From Flectobacillus sp. BAB-3569 (GTDB lineage: Bacteria > Bacteroidota > Bacteroidia > Cytophagales > Spirosomataceae): DNA of 64,000 nucleotides. Shown here in pieces: positions 36,476-45,034 of the stretch (the first letter of the stretch is position 1; each line of letters begins with the position of its first letter). The stretch spans positions 1 through 64,000 of the forward strand of contig NZ_NJFZ01000003.1 in NCBI RefSeq assembly GCF_002270355.1, in the 5' to 3' direction. Under the pieces are notes generated by a model, which was not told the DNA's origin, ran no database searches, and saw nothing but the letters and a program-made list of their open reading frames with translations. The translations under genes were made by a program, and so were the position numbers.

Positions 36476-36762
36476 TTCCGAAATAAAGTAAAATACTTTT
36501 ATTATTTACAAAATATAGAAGCCTACACTTCCGTAATCCACCATTCGATATTAGTACTGTACGAAGGATTTTATGATGTTCCGAAACATTCATTTCCTGA
36601 GCATTTTTGCAGTAGCGGCAACCCTTGCGGTTGCCCAACTCAACATGGCAACCGCAAGGGTTGCCGCTACTGCAATTTTATTTTAAAAACTAAACTTATT
36701 CCTTTGTACAGTACTCATCCGATATCCGAAATAAATGGCGTTTATAATCCTTATACACTCCT
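36476..36762 (-). repeat. Dispersed inverted element, partner of 32265-32400
   Basis: Its two ends (36476-36515 and 36717-36762) correspond, in reverse orientation, to the right and left parts of 32265-32400. Between them lies extra DNA that includes a perfect long hairpin (36607-36675). It fills most of the 750-bp spacer between the outer-membrane protein and htrA genes, which has no convincing gene. Confidence 0.6.
36607..36675. repeat. Perfect 29-bp inverted repeat
   Basis: Arms 36607-36635 and 36647-36675 are perfectly complementary (29 of 29), loop 11 nt. The arms include GCGGCAACCCTTGCGGTTGC and are far more G+C-rich than their surroundings. No T-run follows on either strand. Confidence 0.92.
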
Positions 36763-36788
36763 AATCCCAAATTCTGAATAACAAAAAA

Positions 36789-36816
36789 TCCCCTACCCGC
36801 AAGAGCAAGTAGGGGA
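36789..36816 (-). terminator. Rho-independent terminator after htrA
   Basis: 8-bp G+C stem (TCCCCTAC at 36789-36796 with 36809-36816), 12-nt loop, T6 tail on the minus strand, 27 bp after the protease stop. Confidence 0.85.
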
Positions 36817-36842
36817 ATATACAATCAGTCAAAATTGCAATA

Positions 36843-38333
36843 TTAAAGAACGATTACATAATAGTAACGAGTGCCGTCCATATCCACACCTTCGATTTTT
36901 ACACGACCTTTACGGTTTTGTAATAAATCAGCCGCTTCTTTGGCATCTTTTACAGCTTTGTCATCGATTTTTGAGATAATCAAACCGCTTTCAACACCTT
37001 GGTAACCCAAACGACCTTCTGGATTTACATCGGTTAATTTTACACCACCCGAAAGTTTCAATTTCGCTTTTTCAGCTTCTGAAAGGTTGGCGATTTTTGC
37101 ACCAAGATATTCACTTGCAATAGCAGCACCAGCCGATTCACCTTTTACGATGTTGGTGTTGCCATCTTTGTTTTTCAATACCACATTGAAATCTTTTGTC
37201 GAACCATCACGGTTTACAGTAACTACTACGGTTTCTCCTGGACGTTTACGACCTACCAATTCCATTAGTTTTGAATTCGATTTGGTTTCAATACCGTCTA
37301 CCTTGACGATCACGTCGTTTACTTTTAACCCTGCAGACTGTGCAGAGCTATTATTAGCAAACCCGCCAACTAATACGCCTTCGTTCACTTTTAGCCCTTT
37401 CTCCTCTGCAACCTTCGCTGAAACATCTTGGATACTCACGCCCAAGTAACCACGCTGTACATTACCATACTTAATCAAGTCAGCTGATACTTTTTTCACA
37501 ATACTTACAGGTACTGCAAACGAATAACCTGCAAACTGACCTGTACGGCTGTAAATAGCAGTATTGATACCAATTAACTCACCTTTCAAGTTCACCAAAG
37601 CACCGCCTGAGTTTCCTGGGTTTACCGCTGCATCTGTTTGGATAAACGATTCAAGCGGGTTTACATCTTCTTTGTCACGGTCAATAATGTTTTGACGACC
37701 TTTTGCTGATACGATACCAGCCGTTACAGTTGACTCAAGATTAAAAGGGTTACCAACTGCCAATACCCATTCGCCAACTCTCAAGGCATCAGAATCACCG
37801 AAAGTTAAAAATGGCAAATTCGTAGCTTTTACTTGAATTACGGCCAAGTCGGTAGAAGGGTCAGTACTTACTACTTTAGCCTTCAATTCACGCTTATCTC
37901 CAAGGATTACAGTTACCTCATCGGCATCTTGTACCACGTGGTTGTTGGTCACAATATAACCGTCGGCACTGATAATAACACCCGAACCAGAAGCCTCTTG
38001 CGCTTCGGGCTGGCGGCGACGTCCTCCACCAAAATCTCCAAATCCGAAGAAGTCCTCGAATGGATCAACCATTTGACGGTTTACTTGACGAGTCATTTTA
38101 GTTTTGATATGTACAACGGCAGGCGTTGCTTTCTCTGCTGCAAATGTAAATTCTGTTAATGAACCCGCTGCTGCTCCACTGTTCGACACCATACGAGTAA
38201 AGGCAGATGGAGTATCTGAAAACACTGCGTCAGATGAAGACTTTTCGATGAATAACTTATAGGCTCCGAGCGTGGTCGCACTGCTCAAAGCACCAACGAT
38301 GGCAAGGGTTTTTAAATTATTGTTCATTTCCAT
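36843..38333 (-). CDS. degP: HtrA/DegP-type periplasmic serine protease (Do family)
   Basis: Start at 38333 (MEMNNNLKTLAIVGALSSAT); an ATG two codons later (38327) is equally possible, and the 37-codon upstream extension is disregarded. N-terminal hydrophobic anchor or signal, then a trypsin-like domain with His in IVTNNHVVQ (about 130), Asp in DPSTDLAVI (about 160) and Ser in GNSGGALVN (about 241), then two PDZ domains (GYLGVSIQDV and the C-terminal one). Degrades or refolds damaged envelope proteins. Its neighbour upstream is Hsp20, suggesting a stress cluster, though the 418-bp spacer means separate promoters. Confidence 0.95.
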   Translation of the reverse strand: MEMNNNLKTLAIVGALSSATTLGAYKLFIEKSSSDAVFSDTPSAFTRMVSNSGAAAGSLTEFTFAAEKATPAVVHIKTKMTRQVNRQMVDPFEDFFGFGDFGGGRRRQPEAQEASGSGVIISADGYIVTNNHVVQDADEVTVILGDKRELKAKVVSTDPSTDLAVIQVKATNLPFLTFGDSDALRVGEWVLAVGNPFNLESTVTAGIVSAKGRQNIIDRDKEDVNPLESFIQTDAAVNPGNSGGALVNLKGELIGINTAIYSRTGQFAGYSFAVPVSIVKKVSADLIKYGNVQRGYLGVSIQDVSAKVAEEKGLKVNEGVLVGGFANNSSAQSAGLKVNDVIVKVDGIETKSNSKLMELVGRKRPGETVVVTVNRDGSTKDFNVVLKNKDGNTNIVKGESAGAAIASEYLGAKIANLSEAEKAKLKLSGGVKLTDVNPEGRLGYQGVESGLIISKIDDKAVKDAKEAADLLQNRKGRVKIEGVDMDGTRYYYVIVL

Positions 38334-38751
38334 TTTTAAATAAAGAGTTTTTAATGTGAACCAGACTCGTACTTTATTTCCTAAACGGTCTAGTGGAATA
38401 GATTGTTTTGTTGAAATTTGTAGCTGTTGGCTCTTGTTTGTCACGCAAAAGTTTTTTTCAAAAAAACACTCGGCTTAAACTTTTGAGCTTCCTGCCAGTA
38501 AACAAACTGAGCGAGTTTTTTTGATTTCACTACGCTAATTTAACGTAAAATCAAGATTCAAGGTGCACACATTAATGGCATTTTAACATATTTTAAGAAT
38601 TCTGTTACTTTCGCTATTTCGCCAGAGAAAAAAGAAGGGAATATCCATCCAACTGTTTCTCGAAATTGAAAAAAAGTTAGGGATATTCCACAAAATTGAG
38701 TTCAAAAAGAGACTATACTCTCAGTTTCTTTTAGGCTTTATATTTTACTCA
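38334..38751. other. Spacer between htrA and hsp20
   Basis: 418 bp upstream of htrA, holding its presumed promoter; no exact TTG-N19-TAnnTTTG match seen. No gene or strong hairpin. Confidence 0.4.
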
Positions 38752-39204
38752 TTACAAAACTGCAATCTCTTTTACCGCTGGTTTTAATTCCTCTTTTTTC
38801 GGCAAACCTACATGAAGAATACCATCAGTATAAGTAGCTTCAATTTTCTCGCCATCTACATTTTTAGGTAAGGTAAATGTGCGTTGGAATTGGTTGTAAT
38901 TAAACTCCTGACGAGTATATTTCTCAGTTTTCTCCTCCTGTTGTTGTTCTTGAACCGCCGATATTGTCAAGCGATTTTCGTGTAGACTCAATTTGAAGTT
39001 TTCTTTTTTCAAGCCAGGAGCTGCTACTTCAATTTCGAATCCTGTTTCTGATTCTTTTACATTAACCGCTGGAATAGATTGGTAATATGAATTGTGAAAA
39101 TGAGCTTTAGGTAACATAGTATCGAATTGTTTAAAAAGGTTGTTAATGTCGTTGTTAAAAGTTGAATTTCTTTTTACTGCTGGGTTTAGTCTTACGAATG
39201 TCAT
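38752..39204 (-). CDS. Small heat shock protein, Hsp20/alpha-crystallin family
   Basis: 150 residues, ATP-independent holdase chaperone in the cytoplasm. The alpha-crystallin domain spans about residues 45-140: FEIEVAAPGLKKENFKLSLH, the RQEFNYNQFQRTFTLP segment and the GILHVGLPKKEE motif with the conserved G-I/L-L. The N-terminal 40 residues are poorly conserved, as is usual. Gene stands between htrA and a porin. A possible sigma-54 promoter lies about 80 bp upstream (39285-39300), and the leader can fold a small hairpin. Confidence 0.95.
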   Translation of the reverse strand: MTFVRLNPAVKRNSTFNNDINNLFKQFDTMLPKAHFHNSYYQSIPAVNVKESETGFEIEVAAPGLKKENFKLSLHENRLTISAVQEQQQEEKTEKYTRQEFNYNQFQRTFTLPKNVDGEKIEATYTDGILHVGLPKKEELKPAVKEIAVL

Positions 39205-39251
39205 GGCTTTAAATGTTTTATTTTGTTAATTGAAAAATCACTTTAAAAGAA

Positions 39252-39273
39252 CTACCACGCTGTTGCGGTGGTA
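39252..39273 (-). promoter_or_regulatory. Leader hairpin of the hsp20 mRNA
   Basis: On the minus strand TACCACCGC-AACA-GCGTGGTA forms a stem of about 8 pairs with one bulge, just downstream of the proposed promoter and about 50 nt before the start codon. It might act in thermosensing or mRNA stability; inference. Confidence 0.35.
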
Positions 39274-39284
39274 TTAACTTTTTT

Positions 39285-39300
39285 ACAAGTTCTATACCAA
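39285..39300 (-). promoter_or_regulatory. Candidate sigma-54 (RpoN) promoter for hsp20
   Basis: The minus strand reads TTGGTATAGAACTTGT. GG and the downstream TTGT have the -24/-12 spacing of sigma-54 promoters (TGG, 8 nt, TTGC consensus), about 80 bp before the hsp20 ATG. The last base differs from consensus (T instead of C). Confidence 0.5.
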
Positions 39301-39551
39301 CCGAAAAATTAATGACATTTTGGCACTTTTTCTTCTTTTTTGCTTAATATGCACAGACATAATGTCATGATTAGTGTTTTATTCCTTACATCTTGTCATA
39401 TCTAGTTAATTTTGAGAGCTAAAAAAGTTTGATAAAAGTCCAACAGCATATTGCTTATTTAGCTAGTTTAGCTTGATTATTGCTAATTATATCTGCAAGG
39501 ATGTAATGTTTATTGATGAAAAATTCTTACTAACACACAAAACTAAAATCT
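39301..39551. other. Spacer upstream of hsp20 and of the porin gene
   Basis: AT-rich divergent spacer (347 bp in total from 39205). An imperfect inverted pair AATGACAT (about 39313) and ATAATGTCAT (about 39360) brackets a T-rich stretch and could be a regulator site. No gene found. Confidence 0.35.
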
Positions 39552-40298
39552 ATGTATCGATTAAAATCTCTACTTACTGCCTGCTTTGTATGTATGGTTG
39601 TCCAATTTGGTGTTTTTGGGCAACAAAAAAAGAAAACTACCACAAGTAAAGTGTCCAAAACTGCCACAACACAAAGCAATACGTCAAGCACGCCAAACAA
39701 CGTCAGCGTAAAGCAGTCGACAGGACCACAATCGAATTTGCAAGGATTCAAAGCCAATAAAATGTCTACCAGAAACGGACGTTTTGGTGTGCCAGAAGAA
39801 ATCGCTCCAGACAGATTTGGATTAAGAGGTGGAATAGGGCAGGTAATTCTTTTGGAAGGAGAGCAAACAGATTTAATCCCAACTTTTGAAATCGGTGCTT
39901 TTGCTAACATTGGTTTTACACCAAGAAGCCGTTTTCAACCTGAGATTAATTACCAATCAAAGGCAACGAAAAAAAATGGTACAACCAGTCATGTCAATAT
40001 GCTCAATATTCCCTTGCTATATCAATATCGCTTCGGGTATGATGCTAAGAGCTTTTTTATAGAAGTAGGCCCTTATGCCTCTTATCTGACAAGTACGAAT
40101 TCATCTTCTGTCAATAATACGATTGATTTGAGCGGATTATCTTTTGGTGATAAAGTAGAAGTTGGCGCTATTGTAGGCGCAGGATACCGCTTCGACAAGC
40201 GATGGTTTGTAGATTTGAGAGCTAATTATGGCTTGAAAAAAATCAAAGATTTCAACAACTTTACGACCGTATCGCTTGGTGTAGGATATGGATTTTAA
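39552..40298 (+). CDS. Outer membrane beta-barrel (porin-like) protein
   Basis: 248 residues with signal peptide (ending VFGQ) and a low-complexity Lys/Thr/Ser/Gln-rich linker of about 50 residues. The C-terminal 165 residues form a small beta-barrel: alternating strands such as FGLRGGIGQVILL, FEIGAFANIGFTPRSRFQPE and FFIEVGPYASYL, ending in SLGVGYGF with the C-terminal Phe typical of outer-membrane proteins. Matches the general OMP_b-brl_2 pattern of Bacteroidetes. Role unknown. Confidence 0.85.
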   Translation: MYRLKSLLTACFVCMVVQFGVFGQQKKKTTTSKVSKTATTQSNTSSTPNNVSVKQSTGPQSNLQGFKANKMSTRNGRFGVPEEIAPDRFGLRGGIGQVILLEGEQTDLIPTFEIGAFANIGFTPRSRFQPEINYQSKATKKNGTTSHVNMLNIPLLYQYRFGYDAKSFFIEVGPYASYLTSTNSSSVNNTIDLSGLSFGDKVEVGAIVGAGYRFDKRWFVDLRANYGLKKIKDFNNFTTVSLGVGYGF

Positions 40299-40307
40299 GT
40301 ATTAGTT

Positions 40308-40335
40308 CTGAATTGTGAATTGAGAATGTAAGTAT
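40308..40335 (+). repeat. GAATTGTGAATT repeat word
   Basis: TGAATTGTGAATTGAGAAT directly after the porin gene. Same family as 44927-44956, 60929-60965 and 61047-61073 (inverted). Confidence 0.6.
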
Positions 40336-40391
40336 TTGATTATCAGTATATTAAGTTAGTTCGCAAAATAGAGTTTAATTTTTGTGTTTTA

Positions 40392-40518
40392 AGCTTTCAG
40401 GTATCGGCTTTCGGCGGTGGGCTTTGGAAAAAAGCATGTCTTTGGTTCTTAAAAACATGTTAGGACTCTTTGCCTAGTGCCTAGGCATATAACTTAAATC
40501 TTATTTTACACGATTACC
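40392..40518 (+). repeat. ~130-bp dispersed element, copy 2
   Basis: TCAGGTATCGGCTTTCGGCG, GGCTTTGGAAAAAAGCATG and the end ACACGATTACCTGA align with 28604-28738 and the reverse strand of 59986-60130. Located between the convergent porin and lysA genes. Confidence 0.85.
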
Positions 40519-40532
40519 TGAGAGAAGAATAA

Positions 40533-40577
40533 AATTTAGAGTGAGACTTATAATGATCAAGCTTCTCACTCTAAATT
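40533..40577. terminator. Terminator-like inverted repeat after lysA
   Basis: 14-bp perfect stem (AATTTAGAGTGAGA at 40533-40546 with 40564-40577), 17-nt loop; A/T-rich flanks on both sides. Ends lysA (minus) and may also stop transcripts from the porin gene. Confidence 0.7.
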
Positions 40578-40588
40578 CCTACTTCATT

Positions 40589-41833
40589 TTATACGTCTAC
40601 TTCTACCGTATTACGTAAAATATCCTCGAAACTCTCACGAACACGAATCAATTTTGCTTCACCATTAACGACCAAAACTTCCGCTGGACGAATACGAGAA
40701 TTGTATTGTGACGACATCGAGAAACAATATGCACCTGCATTTTTCATTGCAATAATATCACCTTTATTCACTGTATTCATACGTCGTTCGCTTTGCTGAC
40801 CTTCAGCAGACCAACTAAAAGTATCCGTTTCGCAGATATATCCTACCACGCGATAATCATCTTGCTGACTAGCATCTTGATTAGATGCGTTAAAAATATC
40901 GTGATAAGCTCCATACATCATTGGACGGCCCAAGTGATTTAAGCCTGAGTTTACGCATACAAAAGTCTTGATTGGGTCTTTTTTGACGGTATTTGCAGTA
41001 GTCAAGAATGTTCCAGCCTCACTGACCAAAAATTTGCCCGGTTCGAACCATAATTGTAATGGACGACCATATTCTTGGCAGAAATTTAAAAATGCCGAAC
41101 TCAAAACTGCTCCTAATTCTGCCATATTTGTAGTAATATCGCCGTCTTTGTAAGCCACTTTGAAGCCACCACCTAAATCTATAATTTCTAAATCTTTGAA
41201 ATCTTTGGCCATTTCCAAAATCGCTGAAGCTGCTTGCGTAAAAGCATCCGCATTTTTGACATCAGAACCCGTATGTTGATGTAAACCGATGATTTTCATA
41301 TCATACTTTTTCACGATTTCTAAAATTTGCTCTTTCTGATGAATCGAAATACCAAATTTAGATTCTGGGTGAGCCGTCATGATTTTTTCGTTACCACCTC
41401 CAAATACGTGAGGTTTGATGCGAATCAAAGCTCCTTTTTTGTTGCCATACAATTGTCCAAAAGCTTCCAATACATCCAAATTGTCGAGATTGATACGAGC
41501 ACCAATTTCAGCCGCCAATTCGATTTCATCAAACGAAACACCACTTGGCGTAAAGGTAATTTGTGGCCCCTCATACCCAGCTATCAAAGCCAAACGAAGC
41601 TCTTCTGGAGATACTACATCGATTTCGACCCCGTGCTTGCGCATTAGTTTTAGGATAGACAAATTGGTATTTGCTTTGCAAGCGTATTTTATCTTTATAT
41701 TAACATCTTTGAATGAATCACGAAGAATGCCTATTTTTTCGATAATTTTGTTGGCGTCATATACATATAAAGGCGTACCAAATTTGTCGGCCAACTCGGT
41801 TAATTGAATCCCTTGGATGTCGTAATAATGCAT
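40589..41833 (-). CDS. lysA: Diaminopimelate decarboxylase
   Basis: Last step of lysine synthesis: meso-diaminopimelate to lysine, using PLP. 414 residues with the fold-type III alanine-racemase-like barrel: PLP lysine in IKYACKANTN (about residue 52), GLHQHTGSDV, IDLGGGFKV, and substrate residues in WFEPGKFLVSEAG. The CESCD-like motif reads YICETDTF here. Its start is 158 bp from the divergent PhoD-like gene. Confidence 0.94.
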   Translation of the reverse strand: MHYYDIQGIQLTELADKFGTPLYVYDANKIIEKIGILRDSFKDVNIKIKYACKANTNLSILKLMRKHGVEIDVVSPEELRLALIAGYEGPQITFTPSGVSFDEIELAAEIGARINLDNLDVLEAFGQLYGNKKGALIRIKPHVFGGGNEKIMTAHPESKFGISIHQKEQILEIVKKYDMKIIGLHQHTGSDVKNADAFTQAASAILEMAKDFKDLEIIDLGGGFKVAYKDGDITTNMAELGAVLSSAFLNFCQEYGRPLQLWFEPGKFLVSEAGTFLTTANTVKKDPIKTFVCVNSGLNHLGRPMMYGAYHDIFNASNQDASQQDDYRVVGYICETDTFSWSAEGQQSERRMNTVNKGDIIAMKNAGAYCFSMSSQYNSRIRPAEVLVVNGEAKLIRVRESFEDILRNTVEVDV

Positions 41834-41991
41834 TTTTTTGCTATTGTTAAATTCTATTTGTGCCTTTTTGATAAATTAACAAAACATATATGCCGTTGAG
41901 ATAGAAATACAGAATACTATTTTGTCATTGTTTTCAATAAAAGTTAAATACAAAGATACCCCAATCTTATCACCAACTAAAAACATCCCTC

Positions 41992-43311
41992 ATGAAAAAA
42001 TTCTTATTATTCATTTTATTATTTCAAATAGTACAGTTTGTAGCTAATGCTCAGATTCAGAGTGGGCCAATGGTGGGCTATTCTGAAATGAAAGAAGTAA
42101 TGCTTTGGGTGCAAACTCAAAAGCCTTCAAAAGTGAAATTTGTATACTGGGACAAGGAAAATCCCGCTATCAAATACAGTACCGCCGAAATCACTACCAA
42201 TAAACATGATGGTAATGTGGCAAAATTAGTTTGCGACCAAGTAACAATGGGCAAGAAATACGATTATGAGGTTTGGGTAAATGGTAAAAAAGTTGCTCGC
42301 GATTATCCGCTTTCCTTCCAGTCGCAAGAGTTGTGGCAATATCGTAAAGACCCAGCCAATTTTAAGTTTGCTTTTGGTAGCTGTAATTACATCAACGAAG
42401 CTGAAACTGACCGCCCAGGTCGTGCCTATGGGGGGTATCCTGAAATTTTCACTTCAATTTATCAGAAACAACCTGATTTTATGATGTGGGGTGGCGACAA
42501 CTTCTATTACCGTGAGCCAGACTGGAATACTCGTACAGGGATGATTCACCGTAATACTCATTCAAGAAGTATTCCTGAAATTCAACCATTGTTGGGAAGC
42601 GTTCACCACTATGCTATCTGGGACGACCACGATTATGGTCCAAACGATGCCGATCGCTCTTTCTGGAATAAAAGTATGTCTTTGGAAATGTTCAAACTTT
42701 TTTGGGCAAACCCTAACTATGTTTTTGAAAATGAAGCTACTACAGGCACTTTCCAATGGAATGACGTTCAGTTTTTTATGGTAGATAACCGTTGGTTCCG
42801 CACACCAAATGATAACCACACTGGCGACCGCGATTTTTTAGGCAAAAAACAAATCAATTGGTTGATTGATGCCCTAATTGGTAGTAAAGCGACTTTTAAA
42901 TTCATTGTTTGTGGTGGACAAGTAATCAATCCAGCTAAGGTATTCGAAAATATGGCAACGTATGATGCCGAAAGAGCAGAGCTTCTCAAGAAAATTGCGG
43001 ATGCTAAAGTGCCAGGCGTGTTCTTCTTGACAGGTGATCGCCACCATACTTGTTTGCAAAAATTAGAAAGAGCAGGAAATCTTTATCCTTTGTATGATTT
43101 AACTATTTCGCCATTGACGTCTGGCCCTTCAAAACCAGTTAAAGACGAAAATAATTCGCCAATTGTTGACGGTACATTATACACAGAACGTAACTTTGCA
43201 ATCTGTGAAGTAGCAGGACCTTTGAAAGACAGAGTCTTGAAAATCACAGTGTATGATACCAAAGGAACACAAGTTTGGGTAAAAGATATTCACGCTAACG
43301 AACTGAAATAG
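41992..43311 (+). CDS. PhoD-like alkaline phosphatase / phosphodiesterase
   Basis: 439 residues with signal peptide (ending AQIQS). An N-terminal Fn3-like domain is followed by the PhoD metallophosphatase domain: FGSCNYI, MMWGGDNFYYREPDW, YAIWDDHDYGPNDADRSFWN and FLTGDRHHTCL supply the metal ligands. The enzyme releases phosphate from phosphomonoesters or diesters outside the cytoplasm. A single transcription unit upstream of osmC. Confidence 0.93.
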   Translation: MKKFLLFILLFQIVQFVANAQIQSGPMVGYSEMKEVMLWVQTQKPSKVKFVYWDKENPAIKYSTAEITTNKHDGNVAKLVCDQVTMGKKYDYEVWVNGKKVARDYPLSFQSQELWQYRKDPANFKFAFGSCNYINEAETDRPGRAYGGYPEIFTSIYQKQPDFMMWGGDNFYYREPDWNTRTGMIHRNTHSRSIPEIQPLLGSVHHYAIWDDHDYGPNDADRSFWNKSMSLEMFKLFWANPNYVFENEATTGTFQWNDVQFFMVDNRWFRTPNDNHTGDRDFLGKKQINWLIDALIGSKATFKFIVCGGQVINPAKVFENMATYDAERAELLKKIADAKVPGVFFLTGDRHHTCLQKLERAGNLYPLYDLTISPLTSGPSKPVKDENNSPIVDGTLYTERNFAICEVAGPLKDRVLKITVYDTKGTQVWVKDIHANELK

Positions 43312-43435
43312 TCATATTTTAGCTTGTAATATCTCTCAACCAAGGCAGTGGGGCACTAAGTGGTATCGATTTCTGTTATACCAAAAAGAGATAGAATTTT
43401 TGAAAATTCTATCCATCATTTAATTATCGAGAACC

Positions 43436-43864
43436 ATGCAAGTAGAATTAGTTAGAGTAGATGATGCTTTTCACTTTGAGGCATCAGGAATGTCAGGAGT
43501 ACCAGTACATATCGACGCAGCCGAAAATATTGGTGGTACCAACTCAGGCGCACGCCCAATGGAACTTTTATTGATGGGCTTGGGTGGCTGTACTGCTATT
43601 GACGTAATTTTGATTTTGAAAAAACAACGCCAACGTATCGACGACCTAAAAATCTCGGTATCGGGCGAACGTGTAAAAATCGAAGGAACAGAAATGACTC
43701 CATTCCGTAGTATCAATATCCATTTTGCTTTGAAAGGCAATATCACTGAGGCAAAAGCTCAAAAGGCTATTGAATTGTCTATGGAAAAATACTGCTCTGC
43801 AACAGCTCAATTGAGCCCTTCGGCTACTATTACGCATACTTGTAGCATCGATTTTGCAGAATAG
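43436..43864 (+). CDS. OsmC family protein (peroxide resistance type)
   Basis: 142 residues. Two redox cysteines are at about residue 51 (GLGGCTAIDV) and 119 (MEKYCSATAQL), the pattern of OsmC/YhfA-type thiol peroxidases. Acts in the cytoplasm on organic hydroperoxides with dithiol cofactors; the family also includes members of unknown function. Single gene, 124 bp after the PhoD-like gene. Confidence 0.93.
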   Translation: MQVELVRVDDAFHFEASGMSGVPVHIDAAENIGGTNSGARPMELLLMGLGGCTAIDVILILKKQRQRIDDLKISVSGERVKIEGTEMTPFRSINIHFALKGNITEAKAQKAIELSMEKYCSATAQLSPSATITHTCSIDFAE

Positions 43865-43875
43865 ATTTAACTTGT

Positions 43876-43935
43876 TTGCATTAGGCAACAGGCAAAGAGT
43901 TTTAACAACTAAAGATATGCTTTTGCCGAAAGCCA
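43876..43935 (-). repeat. Partial copy of the ~130-bp dispersed element
   Basis: On the minus strand GGCTTTCGGCAAAAGCATAT, TTAAAACTCTTTGCCTGTTG and CCTAATGC follow the order of the longer copies; shortened. Confidence 0.6.
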
Positions 43936-43968
43936 GATAGTTGAATCATTAACTTAGAAATACCATCG

Positions 43969-44008
43969 ACAAAACCCTTGTTTGACTTTGGTCAAGCAAG
44001 GGTTTTGT
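43969..44008 (+). terminator. Terminator after osmC
   Basis: 12-bp perfect stem (ACAAAACCCTTG at 43969-43980 with 43997-44008), loop 16 nt that can itself pair (TTGAC/GTCAA). Confidence 0.75.
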
Positions 44009-44124
44009 GCTAATTTTGGGGTTATTTTGAGAAAAGATTTACAAGAAATTATTCTAGAGATATTGAATTAAAGCACTTCTGATAGTGGTTGACTTCAATA
44101 TCAGCTATAAATATTCATCATCCC

Positions 44125-44919
44125 ATGCAACAGTATCACGATTTACTCCAACATATTATGGACAACGGTGCGGTAAAAACAGACCGTACTGGTACAGGAA
44201 CAAAAAGTGTATTTGGTTACCAAATGCGTTTTAACCTTCAAGAAGGTTTTCCAATGGTAACTACCAAAAAAGTACACCTAAAATCGATTATCCACGAATT
44301 GTTGTGGTTTATTCAGGGTGATACCAATACCAAATATCTAAAAGATCACGGTGTGAGCATTTGGGACGAATGGGCCAACGAAAACGGCGATTTAGGTCCT
44401 GTATATGGTAAGCAATGGAGAAGCTGGACAGCGCCAAATGGTAAAGTAATCGACCAATTGAAAGAGGTGATTGATACCTTGAAAAAAAGCCCAGATTCAC
44501 GTCGTATCATTGTTAGTGCATGGAATGTAGGAGAATTATCAGAAATGGCATTGATGCCTTGCCATGCGCTATTTCAGTTTTATGTTGCAGATAACAAACT
44601 TTCATGCCAATTATACCAACGTAGTGCTGACGTATTTTTGGGTGTACCTTTCAATATTGCTTCGTATGCCTTGCTGACAATGATGGTAGCACAAGTATGT
44701 GATTTGGAACTCGGCGATTTTATTTGGACTGGTGGGGATACGCACATTTATTCAAACCATTACGAGCAAGTAGCTACACAACTTTCACGTGAGATTCGTC
44801 CATTACCAACCATGAAAATTAATCCAGAAGTAAAAGATATCTTCTCTTTCAAGTTTGAAGATTTTACGTTGGAAAACTATAACCCACACCCAGCGATTAA
44901 AGCTCCTGTAGCGGTTTAA
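44125..44919 (+). CDS. thyA: Thymidylate synthase
   Basis: Makes dTMP from dUMP using methylenetetrahydrofolate. The ATG at 44125 gives 264 residues, the standard length; an in-frame TTG at 44089 is less likely. It has the start [15 protein letters not shown], the catalytic Cys in [12 protein letters not shown] (about 147), [17 protein letters not shown] and the C-terminal [14 protein letters not shown]. Convergent with gmd, with a shared hairpin terminator. Confidence 0.98.
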   Translation: MQQYHDLLQHIMDNGAVKTDRTGTGTKSVFGYQMRFNLQEGFPMVTTKKVHLKSIIHELLWFIQGDTNTKYLKDHGVSIWDEWANENGDLGPVYGKQWRSWTAPNGKVIDQLKEVIDTLKKSPDSRRIIVSAWNVGELSEMALMPCHALFQFYVADNKLSCQLYQRSADVFLGVPFNIASYALLTMMVAQVCDLELGDFIWTGGDTHIYSNHYEQVATQLSREIRPLPTMKINPEVKDIFSFKFEDFTLENYNPHPAIKAPVAV

Positions 44920-44926
44920 GTAAAAA

Positions 44927-44956
44927 TGATGAATTGTGAGTGGTGAATTGTGAGAT
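44927..44956 (+). repeat. GTGAATTGTGAG repeat word
   Basis: TGAATTGTGAGTGGTGAATT directly after thyA. Same family as 40308 and 60929. Confidence 0.6.
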
Positions 44957-44982
44957 AGTATCATTCAAGCATATAAAACAAA

Positions 44983-45016
44983 AAAAGCGGAAACCAATTT
45001 CTTGATTTCCGCTTTT
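44983..45016. terminator. Bidirectional terminator between thyA and gmd
   Basis: 11-bp stem (AAAAGCGGAAA at 44983-44993 with 45006-45016), 12-nt loop, A-run before and T-run within the arms; ends both convergent genes. Confidence 0.9.
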
Positions 45017-45034
45017 AAAATATATTTTTCAACG

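Noticed and set aside
36363-36638. 91-codon frame on the minus strand between the outer-membrane protein and htrA
   Set aside because: It overlaps the dispersed repeat and half of the long inverted repeat; protein is not family-like.
39316-39345. Sigma-54 promoter for the porin gene on the plus strand (TTGGCAC...TTTTGC)
   Set aside because: The distance between GG and GC is about 20 nt instead of 10, so it does not fit the -24/-12 spacing.
41951-41958. TATCTTTG as lysA promoter
   Set aside because: Matches TAnnTTTG on the minus strand but the only upstream TTG is about 15 bp away, and the leader would be over 110 nt; not strong enough to list.
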